Assembly (NCBI GenBank): GCA_016867255.1 | Contig: VGKB01000013.1 | Location: 1-17,514, forward strand | Origin: Candidatus Moraniibacteriota bacterium | GTDB taxonomy: Bacteria; Patescibacteriota; Minisyncoccia; CAIUEV01 | Length of the DNA stretch: 17,514 nucleotides | Direction: 5' to 3' | Shown here: piece by piece, positions 7,243 through 13,437 of the stretch | Layout: each line of letters starts with the position of its first letter | How positions within the stretch are numbered: position 1 is the first letter of the stretch | Made by a program: the position numbers and the translations under genes | The notes under the pieces: model-generated | Databases searched by the model: none | What the model was told of the DNA's origin: nothing | What the model saw: only the letters and a program-made list of their open reading frames with translations

Positions 7243-8637
7243 ATGAATAAGTTATTTTTTCTTACCGTTTTTCTTATTGCTTACGGCTTAGGGGGGGGGA
7301 TGAATGTTGCCAATGCCGAAGAATGGAGAATTGAAGGTTTCGCCTGGATAGGCAATAATCTGATTAATGGTTTTGAACAGGGAGAGCCGGTTACCGGAAT
7401 GATAAAGATGAGCGGAAGCAAATACCGAGTGTTTATTGAAGGAACGGGGCCGATCCGTTTATTGAGAGGGGCAGCGTGGCTAGGTATTGGTAATTTAGAC
7501 GATAAATATGAGGATTTCACTAGCCAGAGTGATTTACCCTCTCTTGGTTGGATTGTTTTTGACCAAGGAACTCCTTCCAGCGATTGTTTTGGTGCAGGTG
7601 ATTGCTATCCCGCGAAATGGAATCAAAAAAGCGAGGTTTCTCCCGAAAGTCCTGAAGGATATATTTCCGGTTGGGCAAGAATGCAAATCGGTCTTAATGA
7701 AAACGCCTCCTCCCCGAAAATGTGGTTGCATTTTAGATCTCCTGACAATTCCACAAATTACACTTGTGATGACGAAAATCATTATTATGTTTGCGTAGAC
7801 AAGGATGGTAAAATAGGTGGATATGCTTGGTCCTCTGACACTCGGGCGATTTCCAAGGATGATTATCCTGGGCTTGGCTGGATTAAATTCTCTAAAAATA
7901 ATGTGGAAGTAACTGAAGTGGCGACGGATCAAGGTGGTCAAATTTCTTCATCTTGTCAAGTTTTGTTTATGAGCAAGTCAAGTATTTGCGGGGCTTCAGG
8001 AAAAGCCACCTACAAGGCTGTTCTTACCGGTTTGGTTCCTAAAACTCTTATTTGGAAGTTTGTTTGGGAAGATGCGCTGGGGAGGCATTCAGAAGAGATT
8101 ACAAACAATAATCCCTCTGGTACGGAGATCACTGAAGAAATTTTTTACCCCGCTACTGGTTACTATACCCCTCAGCTTACAGTTATTACGGAAGATGGAA
8201 AAACAATTGGGCCGTGTAATGAAGTTCCCGTTGGAGAGCAAAGTGAATGTTGCGCTTCATTTTCGGAAGTAATAGTTACGGACCAAAAAACTTGCAAAAT
8301 CGTTCCTTATTTTGAAAGTGGTGAACTCATCCCCCGGTTAAACCCGCTTGATCCAACTAGTTTTTACAAAGTTATTGCCGGGCAGAGGGTGGTCGCCAAG
8401 ACCGAACTTACCTGCGTGGAGCCGACCGCAATGAACTGGAGCGTGCTGAATGGCGATATGCTCTCCTACACTAACGACTCTCTCACTTCCCTCTTTGACG
8501 TAGGCGGCATCGCCAACATTAACGCCACGGCCGTTGAAACGACCACCGATCCCGAAACGGGAGTGGAAAGCAGTGAAAACATTTCCTGCGAGGAAGCCCG
8601 GATCCGGGTGAGAGAGAAGATGCGGTACGGATTTTAG
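7243..8637 (+). CDS. Secreted W/G-repeat (GYAW/GWI) and PKD-like surface protein
   Basis: This 464-aa exported protein has a signal peptide at 1-25 ending ANA. Residues 28-220 hold repeated aromatic motifs: GFAWIG (32-37), GAAWLG (76-81), LGWIVF (101-106), SGWARM (142-147), GGYAWS (192-197) and LGWIKF (211-216). This pattern is frequent in predicted surface proteins of Parcubacteria, with no established biochemical role. A PKD/Ig-like module follows at about 255-325, and a second beta-rich Cys-containing module ends at 464. There is no C-terminal anchor. A run of nine G at 7291-7299 encodes Gly17-19 within the signal peptide, so loss or gain of one G would abolish translation. G+C rises from about 37-42% to about 57% near 8370, at the last module. 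Export and surface location are well supported. Adhesion is inferred. Confidence 0.8.
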   Translation: MNKLFFLTVFLIAYGLGGGMNVANAEEWRIEGFAWIGNNLINGFEQGEPVTGMIKMSGSKYRVFIEGTGPIRLLRGAAWLGIGNLDDKYEDFTSQSDLPSLGWIVFDQGTPSSDCFGAGDCYPAKWNQKSEVSPESPEGYISGWARMQIGLNENASSPKMWLHFRSPDNSTNYTCDDENHYYVCVDKDGKIGGYAWSSDTRAISKDDYPGLGWIKFSKNNVEVTEVATDQGGQISSSCQVLFMSKSSICGASGKATYKAVLTGLVPKTLIWKFVWEDALGRHSEEITNNNPSGTEITEEIFYPATGYYTPQLTVITEDGKTIGPCNEVPVGEQSECCASFSEVIVTDQKTCKIVPYFESGELIPRLNPLDPTSFYKVIAGQRVVAKTELTCVEPTAMNWSVLNGDMLSYTNDSLTSLFDVGGIANINATAVETTTDPETGVESSENISCEEARIRVREKMRYGF

Positions 8638-8646
8638 GACATGTCC

Positions 8647-8683
8647 GCCAGAGGCGCTCTCTATAGACGAGTTCGCCTCTGGC
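8647..8683 (+). other. GC-rich hairpin downstream of the surface-protein gene
   Basis: A perfect 10-bp stem pairs GCCAGAGGCG (8647-8656) with CGCCTCTGGC (8674-8683) across a 17-nt loop. It lies 10 nt after the stop, a position suited to termination or 3'-end protection, but no T-run follows directly. Confidence 0.5.
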
Positions 8684-8698
8684 AAAGGTTCGCCTTTG
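8683..8698 (+). terminator. TTCG-tetraloop hairpin, possible transcript 3' end
   Basis: CAAAGG-TTCG-CCTTTG is a compact stem with the very stable UUCG tetraloop, directly abutting the GCCAGAGGCG hairpin. Six A follow on the + strand, not T, so intrinsic termination on this strand is doubtful. RNA-end stabilisation is an alternative. Confidence 0.3.
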
Positions 8699-8724
8699 GC
8701 AAAAAACTTGAAATATGTTACTAA

Positions 8725-8760
8725 ACGGTTGCAAAACTTAAAGGGAAGTTTTGCAACCGT
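8725..8760. repeat. Core-less copy of the GGTTxCAAAACT palindromic family
   Basis: A perfect 15-bp inverted repeat (ACGGTTGCAAAACTT, 8725-8739; complement 8746-8760) has a 6-nt loop AAAGGG. The arms match the GGTTACAAAACT arms of the larger elements downstream, apart from A to G at one base, which is compensated on the other arm. It lacks the internal GGGACG...GAGCTAGATAC core. As RNA it would be a strong hairpin and could end the surface operon before secE. Confidence 0.65.
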
Positions 8761-8779
8761 CTCCACATACTTTCATTTC

Positions 8780-8808
8780 TTGCCTTTTTTGTTTTCTCGG
8801 TCTATACA
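8780..8808 (+). promoter_or_regulatory. Putative promoter of the secE-nusG ribosomal cluster
   Basis: TTGCCT (8780-8785) and TATACA (8803-8808) are spaced by 17 bp, about 22 bp before the secE ATG and after a group of hairpins that probably insulate it from the surface operon. Each hexamer matches four of six consensus bases. An alternative -10 is TACAAT at 8805-8810. Confidence 0.4.
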
Positions 8809-8829
8809 ATAGTGTAATCCAAAATCGCT

Positions 8830-9012
8830 ATGAACAAAGTTGCCGCGTTTCTGAAAGAATCCCAAACGGAGCTGCGCCGGGTGAACTGGCCAAGCCGCGA
8901 TGAAACAATCCGCTATACTTGGATTGTCATTGTTTTGAGCGCTTTTTTGACTGTAGTGTTGGGAGGGTTGGATTACCTGTTTACATACGTAGCGAGTAAA
9001 TACCTCCTCTAA
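8830..9012 (+). CDS. secE: Preprotein translocase subunit SecE
   Basis: SecE is the small essential subunit of the SecYEG export channel; it clamps SecY in the membrane. The 60-aa length is typical of the single-helix bacterial form. The conserved amphipathic segment is visible (ELRRVNWPSRDET, residues 14-26). A transmembrane helix follows at about 30-54. The position directly before nusG and rplK-rplA is the common bacterial arrangement. ATG at 8830 has no Shine-Dalgarno sequence. Confidence 0.95.
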   Translation: MNKVAAFLKESQTELRRVNWPSRDETIRYTWIVIVLSAFLTVVLGGLDYLFTYVASKYLL

Positions 9013-9022
9013 CTTAAACTCC

Positions 9023-9166
9023 GATAGTTACAAAACTCCCCAATTTCAATTTTTTTGTGGGACGCCCGCCTGCGCCGAGGCTTCGGCGGGCAGGTCGCCT
9101 GAGAGGCATTAACTGCAATGCGAGCTAGATACAAAAAAATTAAAAAAGTTGAGTTTTGTAACTATC
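9023..9166. repeat. Palindromic element A (144 bp, long core)
   Basis: Perfect 16-bp terminal inverted repeats (GATAGTTACAAAACTC at 9023-9038, complement at 9151-9166) are followed inward by A/T-rich sequence and TGTGGGACG, with GCGAGCTAGATACA on the other side. The centre differs from the other copies: it holds a GC-rich hairpin (stem CGCCGA/TCGGCG around 9073-9088) and extra sequence. It fills most of the secE-nusG gap. It may be a small mobile element remnant, a structured RNA segment or both. Confidence 0.75.
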
Positions 9167-9204
9167 TAACTTCATAATTTCAAATTCCTTTCAAAATTAT
9201 CTTT

Positions 9205-9798
9205 ATGGTTAAGAAAGAGCAAATAAAATCTAAATTATCCGTTAATATTGGGAAACCGGTAAAAAGCAAGAAAGAAGCAGGCGGCTGGTATGTCATCCAC
9301 ACCTACGCCGGCTACGAAGACAGCGTGGCGAAGAGTTTGCGCCAGAGGATTATTTCGCTCAAGATGGAGGATAAGATCTTTGAGGTTTTGGTGCCCACCG
9401 AGAAACAAATCCGCATCCGGGGCGGAAAAAGAAAAGTGGTGGAAGAAAAGATCTTCCCCGGGTATGTGCTGGTCTGCATGAACGTTAATGAAGAATCGTG
9501 GTACGTGGTGAGAAACACCCCTAACGTGACGGGATTTGTGGGGACAGAGACAATCCCCCTTCCCCTGTCGGAAGCGGAAATAAAAAACTTGAAAAAAAGA
9601 ATGGGCAAGGACGAGCCGGAATATGATATTGATGTTGCTCCCGGCGATCCGGTAAAAGTAAATGACGGTCCGTTTAAAAACTTTGACGGCAAAGTAGAGG
9701 CGGTGGACAGAGAGAGAGGCAAGATAAAAGTTTTGGTCAATATGTTCAGCCGCGAAACGCCAGTGGAGCTGGATTTTTTGCAAGTGAAAAAAGTATAA
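9205..9798 (+). CDS. nusG: Transcription termination/antitermination factor NusG
   Basis: NusG binds the clamp of RNA polymerase, suppresses or promotes pausing and couples transcription to translation through ribosomal protein S10. This 197-aa protein has an NGN domain at about 26-120 (WYVIHTYAGYEDSV, then the conserved KIFPGYVLV and NTPNVTGFVG) and a KOW domain at about 144-195 (PGDPVKVNDGPFKNFDGKV). It has an N-terminal basic extension of about 25 residues. It stands between secE and rplK as in most bacteria, but palindromic elements separate it from both, so it may be transcribed or processed separately. The ATG at 9205 lacks a Shine-Dalgarno sequence. Confidence 0.96.
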   Translation: MVKKEQIKSKLSVNIGKPVKSKKEAGGWYVIHTYAGYEDSVAKSLRQRIISLKMEDKIFEVLVPTEKQIRIRGGKRKVVEEKIFPGYVLVCMNVNEESWYVVRNTPNVTGFVGTETIPLPLSEAEIKNLKKRMGKDEPEYDIDVAPGDPVKVNDGPFKNFDGKVEAVDRERGKIKVLVNMFSRETPVELDFLQVKKV

Positions 9799-9801
9799 TC
9801 C

Positions 9802-9906
9802 GATGGTTACAAAACTCAACTTTTTTAATTTTTTTGTATCTAGCTCGCCGTCTGCGGCGAAGCAACGTCCCACAAAAAAATTTAAAAGGGGAGTTTTGTA
9901 ACCATC
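9802..9906. repeat. Palindromic element B (105 bp), inverted relative to A
   Basis: Perfect 16-bp terminal inverted repeats (GATGGTTACAAAACTC at 9802-9817, complement at 9891-9906) flank a core that on the minus strand reads TGTGGGACGTTGCTTCGCC and then CGAGCTAGATACA. The core matches that of element C at 39 of 40 positions. Its left arm (9802-9847) is the reverse complement of element A's right arm (9121-9166), with one mismatch in 46. Confidence 0.78.
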
Positions 9907-9936
9907 TAAATCTCTATTTTCCATTATTCATTTTTT

Positions 9937-10359
9937 ATGAGGCCTATTAAAACCAAAGTAAAACTGCAAATCCCGGCCGGCCAGGCCACACCGGCGCCGC
10001 CGGTTGGTCCCGCGCTGGGCCAGCACGGAGTGAACATCTCTGACTTTTGCGGCCAGTTTAACGAGAAAACTCAGGACAAAAGGGGCGACATTATTCCCGT
10101 GGAGATCACCATTTATGAGGATCGGACCTTTGATTTTATCACGAAAACCCCGCCCGCGGCGGAACTTATCAAGAAAGCCATAAAATTGCAGAAAGGATCC
10201 AGCGAACCACACAAAAACAAAGTGGGAGAGATTACGGAGGAGCAGGTTGCCGAGATTGCTGAAATAAAGATGCAGGATCTGGGCGCCAATGATTTGGAAG
10301 CGGCCAAAAGAATCATAGCCGGCACGGCAAGGAGCATGGGAGTGGTAGTGAAAAAATAA
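9937..10359 (+). CDS. rplK: Large ribosomal subunit protein uL11
   Basis: L11 binds the GTPase-associated region of 23S rRNA at the base of the L7/L12 stalk and supports factor-dependent GTP hydrolysis. The 140-aa length is normal for the family. The N-terminal domain shows the Pro-rich signature PAGQATPAPPVGPALGQHG, and the C-terminal RNA-binding domain ends in AKRIIAGTARSMGV. The gene follows nusG after element B and precedes rplA by 21 bp, a standard operon pair. Confidence 0.97.
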   Translation: MRPIKTKVKLQIPAGQATPAPPVGPALGQHGVNISDFCGQFNEKTQDKRGDIIPVEITIYEDRTFDFITKTPPAAELIKKAIKLQKGSSEPHKNKVGEITEEQVAEIAEIKMQDLGANDLEAAKRIIAGTARSMGVVVKK

Positions 10360-10380
10360 ATTTTTAATTTTGCTATATTT

Positions 10381-11067
10381 ATGCGGCGCAGTAAAAGATA
10401 TCAGGCAAACAAAAATCTGGTGGAAAAGAGTAAGCTCTATGCCATTGACGAGGCCGTTAAAATTCTACAGGCGGCCGGTAAAGCCAAGTTTGATGAATCG
10501 GTGGAAATGCACTGCCGATTGAATGTCAAACCGGAGAAGACCGAACAGCAGGTGAGAGGAAACGTGGATTTGCCCCACGGCAGCGGCAAGACAGCCAAGG
10601 TAGCAGTTTTTTCTGATTCAAGTGACGACCTGGAAGCGGCCCGAAAAGCCGGAGCGGAAATTATAGGAGGCGAAAGCTTGATTGAAGAGATTAGAAATAA
10701 GAGAAAACTTGGCTTCGGAGTGGCGGTAGCCACGCCGGAAATAATGCCAAAATTGGCAAAGATTGCCAAGATTCTTGGCCCGAAAGGACTAATGCCCAGC
10801 CCCAAGACCGAAACGGTAACAAAAAACGTGAAGAAAACCGTGGAAGATTTAAAGAAAGGAAAAATAACTTTTAAAAGCGACAATGGGGGCAATATCCATG
10901 TAATTATCGGAAAAGTTTCGTTTAAACAGGAGCAGTTAATTGAAAATTATCAGGAAATGCTTAAATCTCTTAAAAAATCAAAACCTGCCAGCGTCAAAGG
11001 AGCGTTGGTAAATTCAATAACGTTGTCCACCACTATGGGGCCGGGGATAAAGTTGCGGATTTCTTAA
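10381..11067 (+). CDS. rplA: Large ribosomal subunit protein uL1
   Basis: L1 forms the mobile L1 stalk that guides release of E-site tRNA. In many bacteria it also represses its own operon by binding mRNA. The 228-aa length is normal. Recognisable segments are the N-terminal AVKILQAAGKAKFDESVE, the central PEIMPKLAKIAKILGPKGLMPSPK and the C-terminal SVKGALVNSITLSTTMGPGI. It is 21 bp from rplK. I saw no convincing L1-binding mimic in the leader of this cluster. The expected rplJ-rplL pair does not follow. Confidence 0.96.
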   Translation: MRRSKRYQANKNLVEKSKLYAIDEAVKILQAAGKAKFDESVEMHCRLNVKPEKTEQQVRGNVDLPHGSGKTAKVAVFSDSSDDLEAARKAGAEIIGGESLIEEIRNKRKLGFGVAVATPEIMPKLAKIAKILGPKGLMPSPKTETVTKNVKKTVEDLKKGKITFKSDNGGNIHVIIGKVSFKQEQLIENYQEMLKSLKKSKPASVKGALVNSITLSTTMGPGIKLRIS

Positions 11068-11092
11068 TTTTAAGGTATTCTTTAATTAAGAA

Positions 11093-11124
11093 GCAGGGGG
11101 ATGGCGTTACTTCCGCCCCCTTGC
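11093..11124 (+). other. GC-rich hairpin after rplA, possible terminator or leader structure
   Basis: GGGGG (11096-11100) pairs with CCCCC (11116-11120). The stem is extended by GCA (11093-11095) against TTGC (11121-11124) with a bulge, around a 15-nt loop. No T-run follows, so intrinsic termination is not clear. It sits where an L10(L12)4 leader would be in a normal rplJ operon. Confidence 0.4.
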
Positions 11125-11148
11125 GGTTATTACAAAACAGGGATTGGC

Positions 11149-11182
11149 AAATCTCGCGAAAATATAAAAATCCGCGCGATTT
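11149..11182 (+). other. Second hairpin in the rplA-to-next-gene leader
   Basis: AAATC-T-CGCG (11149-11158) pairs with CGCG-C-GATTT (11173-11182) with one mismatch, around an A/T-rich 14-nt loop. It ends 22 bp before the ATG at 11205 and could influence translation of that gene. Confidence 0.35.
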
Positions 11183-11204
11183 CAATTAAAAATAATATAA
11201 AAAA

Positions 11205-11975
11205 ATGGAAGATAGACAAGATAAGCAAGATGCCCAGCGCATTTTATTGATTAAAGAAACAATTTTAAGCGCCGAAAAAAGTTTGGAGACGGCCAAGTCG
11301 CTTATAGCCCAATTGGAGAGTAAATACGCTCCCCAGAAGAAGACTTATGGCGTGGCCGAGGGGGGAAAAATTGTGGAAGGCACTTTTGACGGGCAGTTAA
11401 TGATTGGAATGGACGGGCGGCAGTATCCGGTGCCGGCCAATTATGCCAGCAAATCAAAACTTGTGGAAGGGGATATGTTAAAATTAGTGATTACGGACGA
11501 CGGCAATTTTATTTATAAGCAAATCGGTCCCTTCAAACGGAAGAGGCTTTTAGGAGTGTTGCGGGAAAACAAAGAAGAAGGAGGTTACGCGATTGAAGCG
11601 GAGGGACGCGATTACAAAGTACTACTGGCAGCGGTTACCTACCACCATGTTGATCCGGGAGACGAAATTGCTGTAGTCGTGGCCGATACCGAAGAGGCCA
11701 GGTGGGCGGCGATAGAAAATGTGACTAAGAAGGGAGCGGGCTCGGAGGCGGCCAATTTACAATCTCCGTTTCTTAAAGGAGAGAAAAATGAAGATGACGT
11801 CGCTGCGATAAAAAATGAAAAAAAGAGTAAAAAGGAAAAGAAAGAACGCGATATCGGAGCCAAAAGCGTTTCTGAGATCAATCAGGCGAAAGAGAATGAA
11901 ATAGGTGAAGAATTGACCCCGGACCTTGAAGAAATGGAAAAAGAATTGAAAAAACAGGTTGTGCAGGACAACTAG
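11205..11975 (+). CDS. Coiled-coil protein of unknown function beside the L11-L1 cluster
   Basis: No characterised family is recognised for this 256-aa soluble protein. Residues 5-42 form a likely coiled coil (ILLIKETILSAEKSLETAKS). Residues 46-165 form a compact, beta-rich core with the phrases GTFDGQLMIGMDGRQYPVPANYASKS and LVEGDMLKLVI and a second half-repeat (KRLLGVLRENKEEGGYAIEAEGRDYKVL). This suggests two small barrel-like units. The tail from about 170 is Lys/Glu-rich and probably disordered. It has no signal peptide or membrane segment. It occupies the slot of rplJ-rplL in the usual order, so a link to ribosomes or transcription is possible but unproven. The ATG at 11205 lacks a Shine-Dalgarno sequence. 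Confidence 0.8.
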   Translation: MEDRQDKQDAQRILLIKETILSAEKSLETAKSLIAQLESKYAPQKKTYGVAEGGKIVEGTFDGQLMIGMDGRQYPVPANYASKSKLVEGDMLKLVITDDGNFIYKQIGPFKRKRLLGVLRENKEEGGYAIEAEGRDYKVLLAAVTYHHVDPGDEIAVVVADTEEARWAAIENVTKKGAGSEAANLQSPFLKGEKNEDDVAAIKNEKKSKKEKKERDIGAKSVSEINQAKENEIGEELTPDLEEMEKELKKQVVQDN

Positions 11976-12013
11976 GCAGTTATAAAAATAGAATAATAAA
12001 TAACTTCTAAATT

Positions 12014-12041
12014 GAGTGGGGTTTATTTTAACCCAATACTC
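12014..12041 (+). terminator. Hairpin between the coiled-coil gene and the GtrA gene
   Basis: GAGT-G-GGGTT and AACCC-AAT-ACTC form an imperfect stem with an A/T-rich loop, 39 bp after the preceding stop. It overlaps a possible GTG start at 12016, which argues that the true GtrA start is the ATG at 12055. No T-run follows, so termination is uncertain. Confidence 0.3.
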
Positions 12042-12054
12042 TAAGCGCAAATCT

Positions 12055-12678
12055 ATGCAAAAAACAAAAAATGGAGTGCTGGAAAAAAGCGATCTACTCT
12101 ACGGAGCGGTAAACGGATTTATTTTTGGGGCTTTAATCCCAATCGTGCTAAAAAATTTAGAAGTGCAGATTGATCTTGTTAAATACCTGGCAATTGTGGT
12201 AGTGTTTACGATTCTGGCGGTCGTGGGCGTGTATATCGGCAGCTTGCTTTCCCGAATTGCCGGTTTCTTTTTCCAGCTGGCGAAATTTGGAGCGGTGGGA
12301 GCGGCTAATTTTGCCGTTGATTTTGGAGTGCTTAATCTTCTCATTTTTCTGACGGGAATCGCGAGTGGTTGGCACTTTACAGCTTTTAAGGCCACGTCTT
12401 TCATTGTAGCGGTAGTCAACAGTTTTTACTGGAACCGCCGTTGGACTTTTCGGAAAAAGGGCGGGGAGAAAACCGGAAAAGATTTTATGCAGTTTTTGTT
12501 CGTGAGCGTGGTGGGATTGCTTTTGAACGCGGGAGTGGCGTCGCTTATTGTTAATGTTATCGGGCCGATAGGGGAGATCGGCGACAAAACGTGGGCCAAT
12601 ATTGCCACCGCGGTAGCGTCTATTATTGTTCTTTCCTGGAACTTTTTGGGGTATAAGTTTTTTGTGTTTAAAAAATAA
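12055..12678 (+). CDS. GtrA-like membrane protein
   Basis: GtrA-family proteins are small multi-helix membrane proteins thought to help move lipid-linked sugars across the membrane for surface glycan synthesis. The 207-aa protein has two N-terminal hydrophobic segments (about 15-35 and 42-68). The GtrA core comes next, with the characteristic KFGAVGAANFAVDFGVL opening, a conserved FYWNRRWTF segment after the second core helix and a closing WNFLGYKFFVF. The extra N-terminal helices go beyond the usual four-helix family. ATG at 12055 is preferred over GTG at 12016, which lies in a hairpin. It is 9 bp from the next gene, so the two are probably co-transcribed. The sugar substrate cannot be told. 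Confidence 0.85.
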   Translation: MQKTKNGVLEKSDLLYGAVNGFIFGALIPIVLKNLEVQIDLVKYLAIVVVFTILAVVGVYIGSLLSRIAGFFFQLAKFGAVGAANFAVDFGVLNLLIFLTGIASGWHFTAFKATSFIVAVVNSFYWNRRWTFRKKGGEKTGKDFMQFLFVSVVGLLLNAGVASLIVNVIGPIGEIGDKTWANIATAVASIIVLSWNFLGYKFFVFKK

Positions 12679-12687
12679 GCGGATTTT

Positions 12688-13344
12688 ATGGATATTCGTT
12701 GGTTTGGCCATTCCTTTTTTGAGATTACTACCAGTACGGAAGTGAAAAAGGGAATCAAAATTTACCTTGACCCTTTTGGAGAGGAAGTCGGCCTGAAATT
12801 GCCTAAACTGGAAGAAGCCGATGTCGTTACCGTTAGCCATGATCATTTTGATCACAATAATGTCGGAATTTTCAAAAATTCTGTCTTAGCGCTTTACACT
12901 CCCGGGGAATATTCAGTAAAAGGGGTGGACATAAAAGGGTTTTTAAGCTACCACGACAAGAAAAAAGGAGCGGAAAAGGGCATCAATGTAATTTTTGCCG
13001 TGGAGAGTGAAGGGATAAGGGTGGTGCATTTGGGCGATTTGAATCACGAGTTGGGCGAAGAGGAAGTGAAAAAAATTGACGGGGTGGACGTTCTTTTAGT
13101 GCCGGTGGGAGGTCCATTCTCTCTCCGCGGAAAAGAATCAATTAGGGTGATAAAACAGTTGGAGCCAAAGATTGTTGTCCCCATGCACTACAAATTGCCT
13201 CAAACAAAACTTGATCTGGCTCCCTTAGACGAATTTTGCAAGGAAATCGGAGTGTGCCCCGTGGAACCAATTGCGAAACTAAGCGTTAAGCTTGGAACAT
13301 TGGAAGGAAAGGAAATGGAAATTGTCATAATGAGGAATTATTGA
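12688..13344 (+). CDS. Metallo-beta-lactamase-fold hydrolase, UlaG-like
   Basis: This 218-aa cytoplasmic protein of the metallo-beta-lactamase superfamily most resembles the compact UlaG/'L-ascorbate-6-phosphate lactonase-like' branch. The metal motif HDHFDH is at 51-56. Further likely ligands are His114 and Asp117 in VVHLGDLNH and His167 in VVPMHYK. The N-terminal IRWFGHSFFEI strand is typical of this branch. The substrate is unknown, since members act on lactones, phosphodiesters and other compounds. The start codon is ATG at 12688, 9 bp after the GtrA gene. Confidence 0.88.
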   Translation: MDIRWFGHSFFEITTSTEVKKGIKIYLDPFGEEVGLKLPKLEEADVVTVSHDHFDHNNVGIFKNSVLALYTPGEYSVKGVDIKGFLSYHDKKKGAEKGINVIFAVESEGIRVVHLGDLNHELGEEEVKKIDGVDVLLVPVGGPFSLRGKESIRVIKQLEPKIVVPMHYKLPQTKLDLAPLDEFCKEIGVCPVEPIAKLSVKLGTLEGKEMEIVIMRNY

Positions 13345-13373
13345 AAATGGAGAATGGAGAATTGAGAGTTGAT

Positions 13374-13403
13374 AAAAAAGATAATAGGTGATTATTGTTT
13401 TTT
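13374..13403 (+). terminator. A/T-rich hairpin with T-run after the hydrolase gene
   Basis: AAAAAA-G-ATAAT (13374-13385) can pair with ATTAT-TG-TTTTTT (13391-13403) around an AGGTG loop, with the T-run forming the 3' side. It lies 30 bp after the hydrolase stop, with few G/C pairs. It is plausible as a weak terminator. Confidence 0.3.
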
Positions 13404-13437
13404 ATTCTTCATTTTTCTTAATTCTTAATTGAATTAG

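Noticed and set aside
9073..9088. Rho-independent terminator after secE inside element A
   Set aside because: The GC-rich stem is real, but no T-run follows on the + strand; it is kept as part of the repeat element.
9023..9906. Composite transposon carrying nusG
   Set aside because: The flanking elements are inverted and alike, but there is no transposase, and nusG sits in its standard chromosomal position.
9235..9924. 229-codon open frame on the minus strand opposite nusG
   Set aside because: It is the antisense of a clear nusG gene, extends into palindromic element B, and its His/Phe-rich translation matches no family; it is a shadow frame.
12016..12054. GTG at 12016 as start of the GtrA gene
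   Set aside because: This segment forms a hairpin (12014-12041) and encodes no family sequence; ATG at 12055 fits better.
12157..12855. 232-codon minus-strand frame opposite the GtrA and hydrolase genes
   Set aside because: It spans two well supported opposite-strand genes and has a basic, low-information translation.
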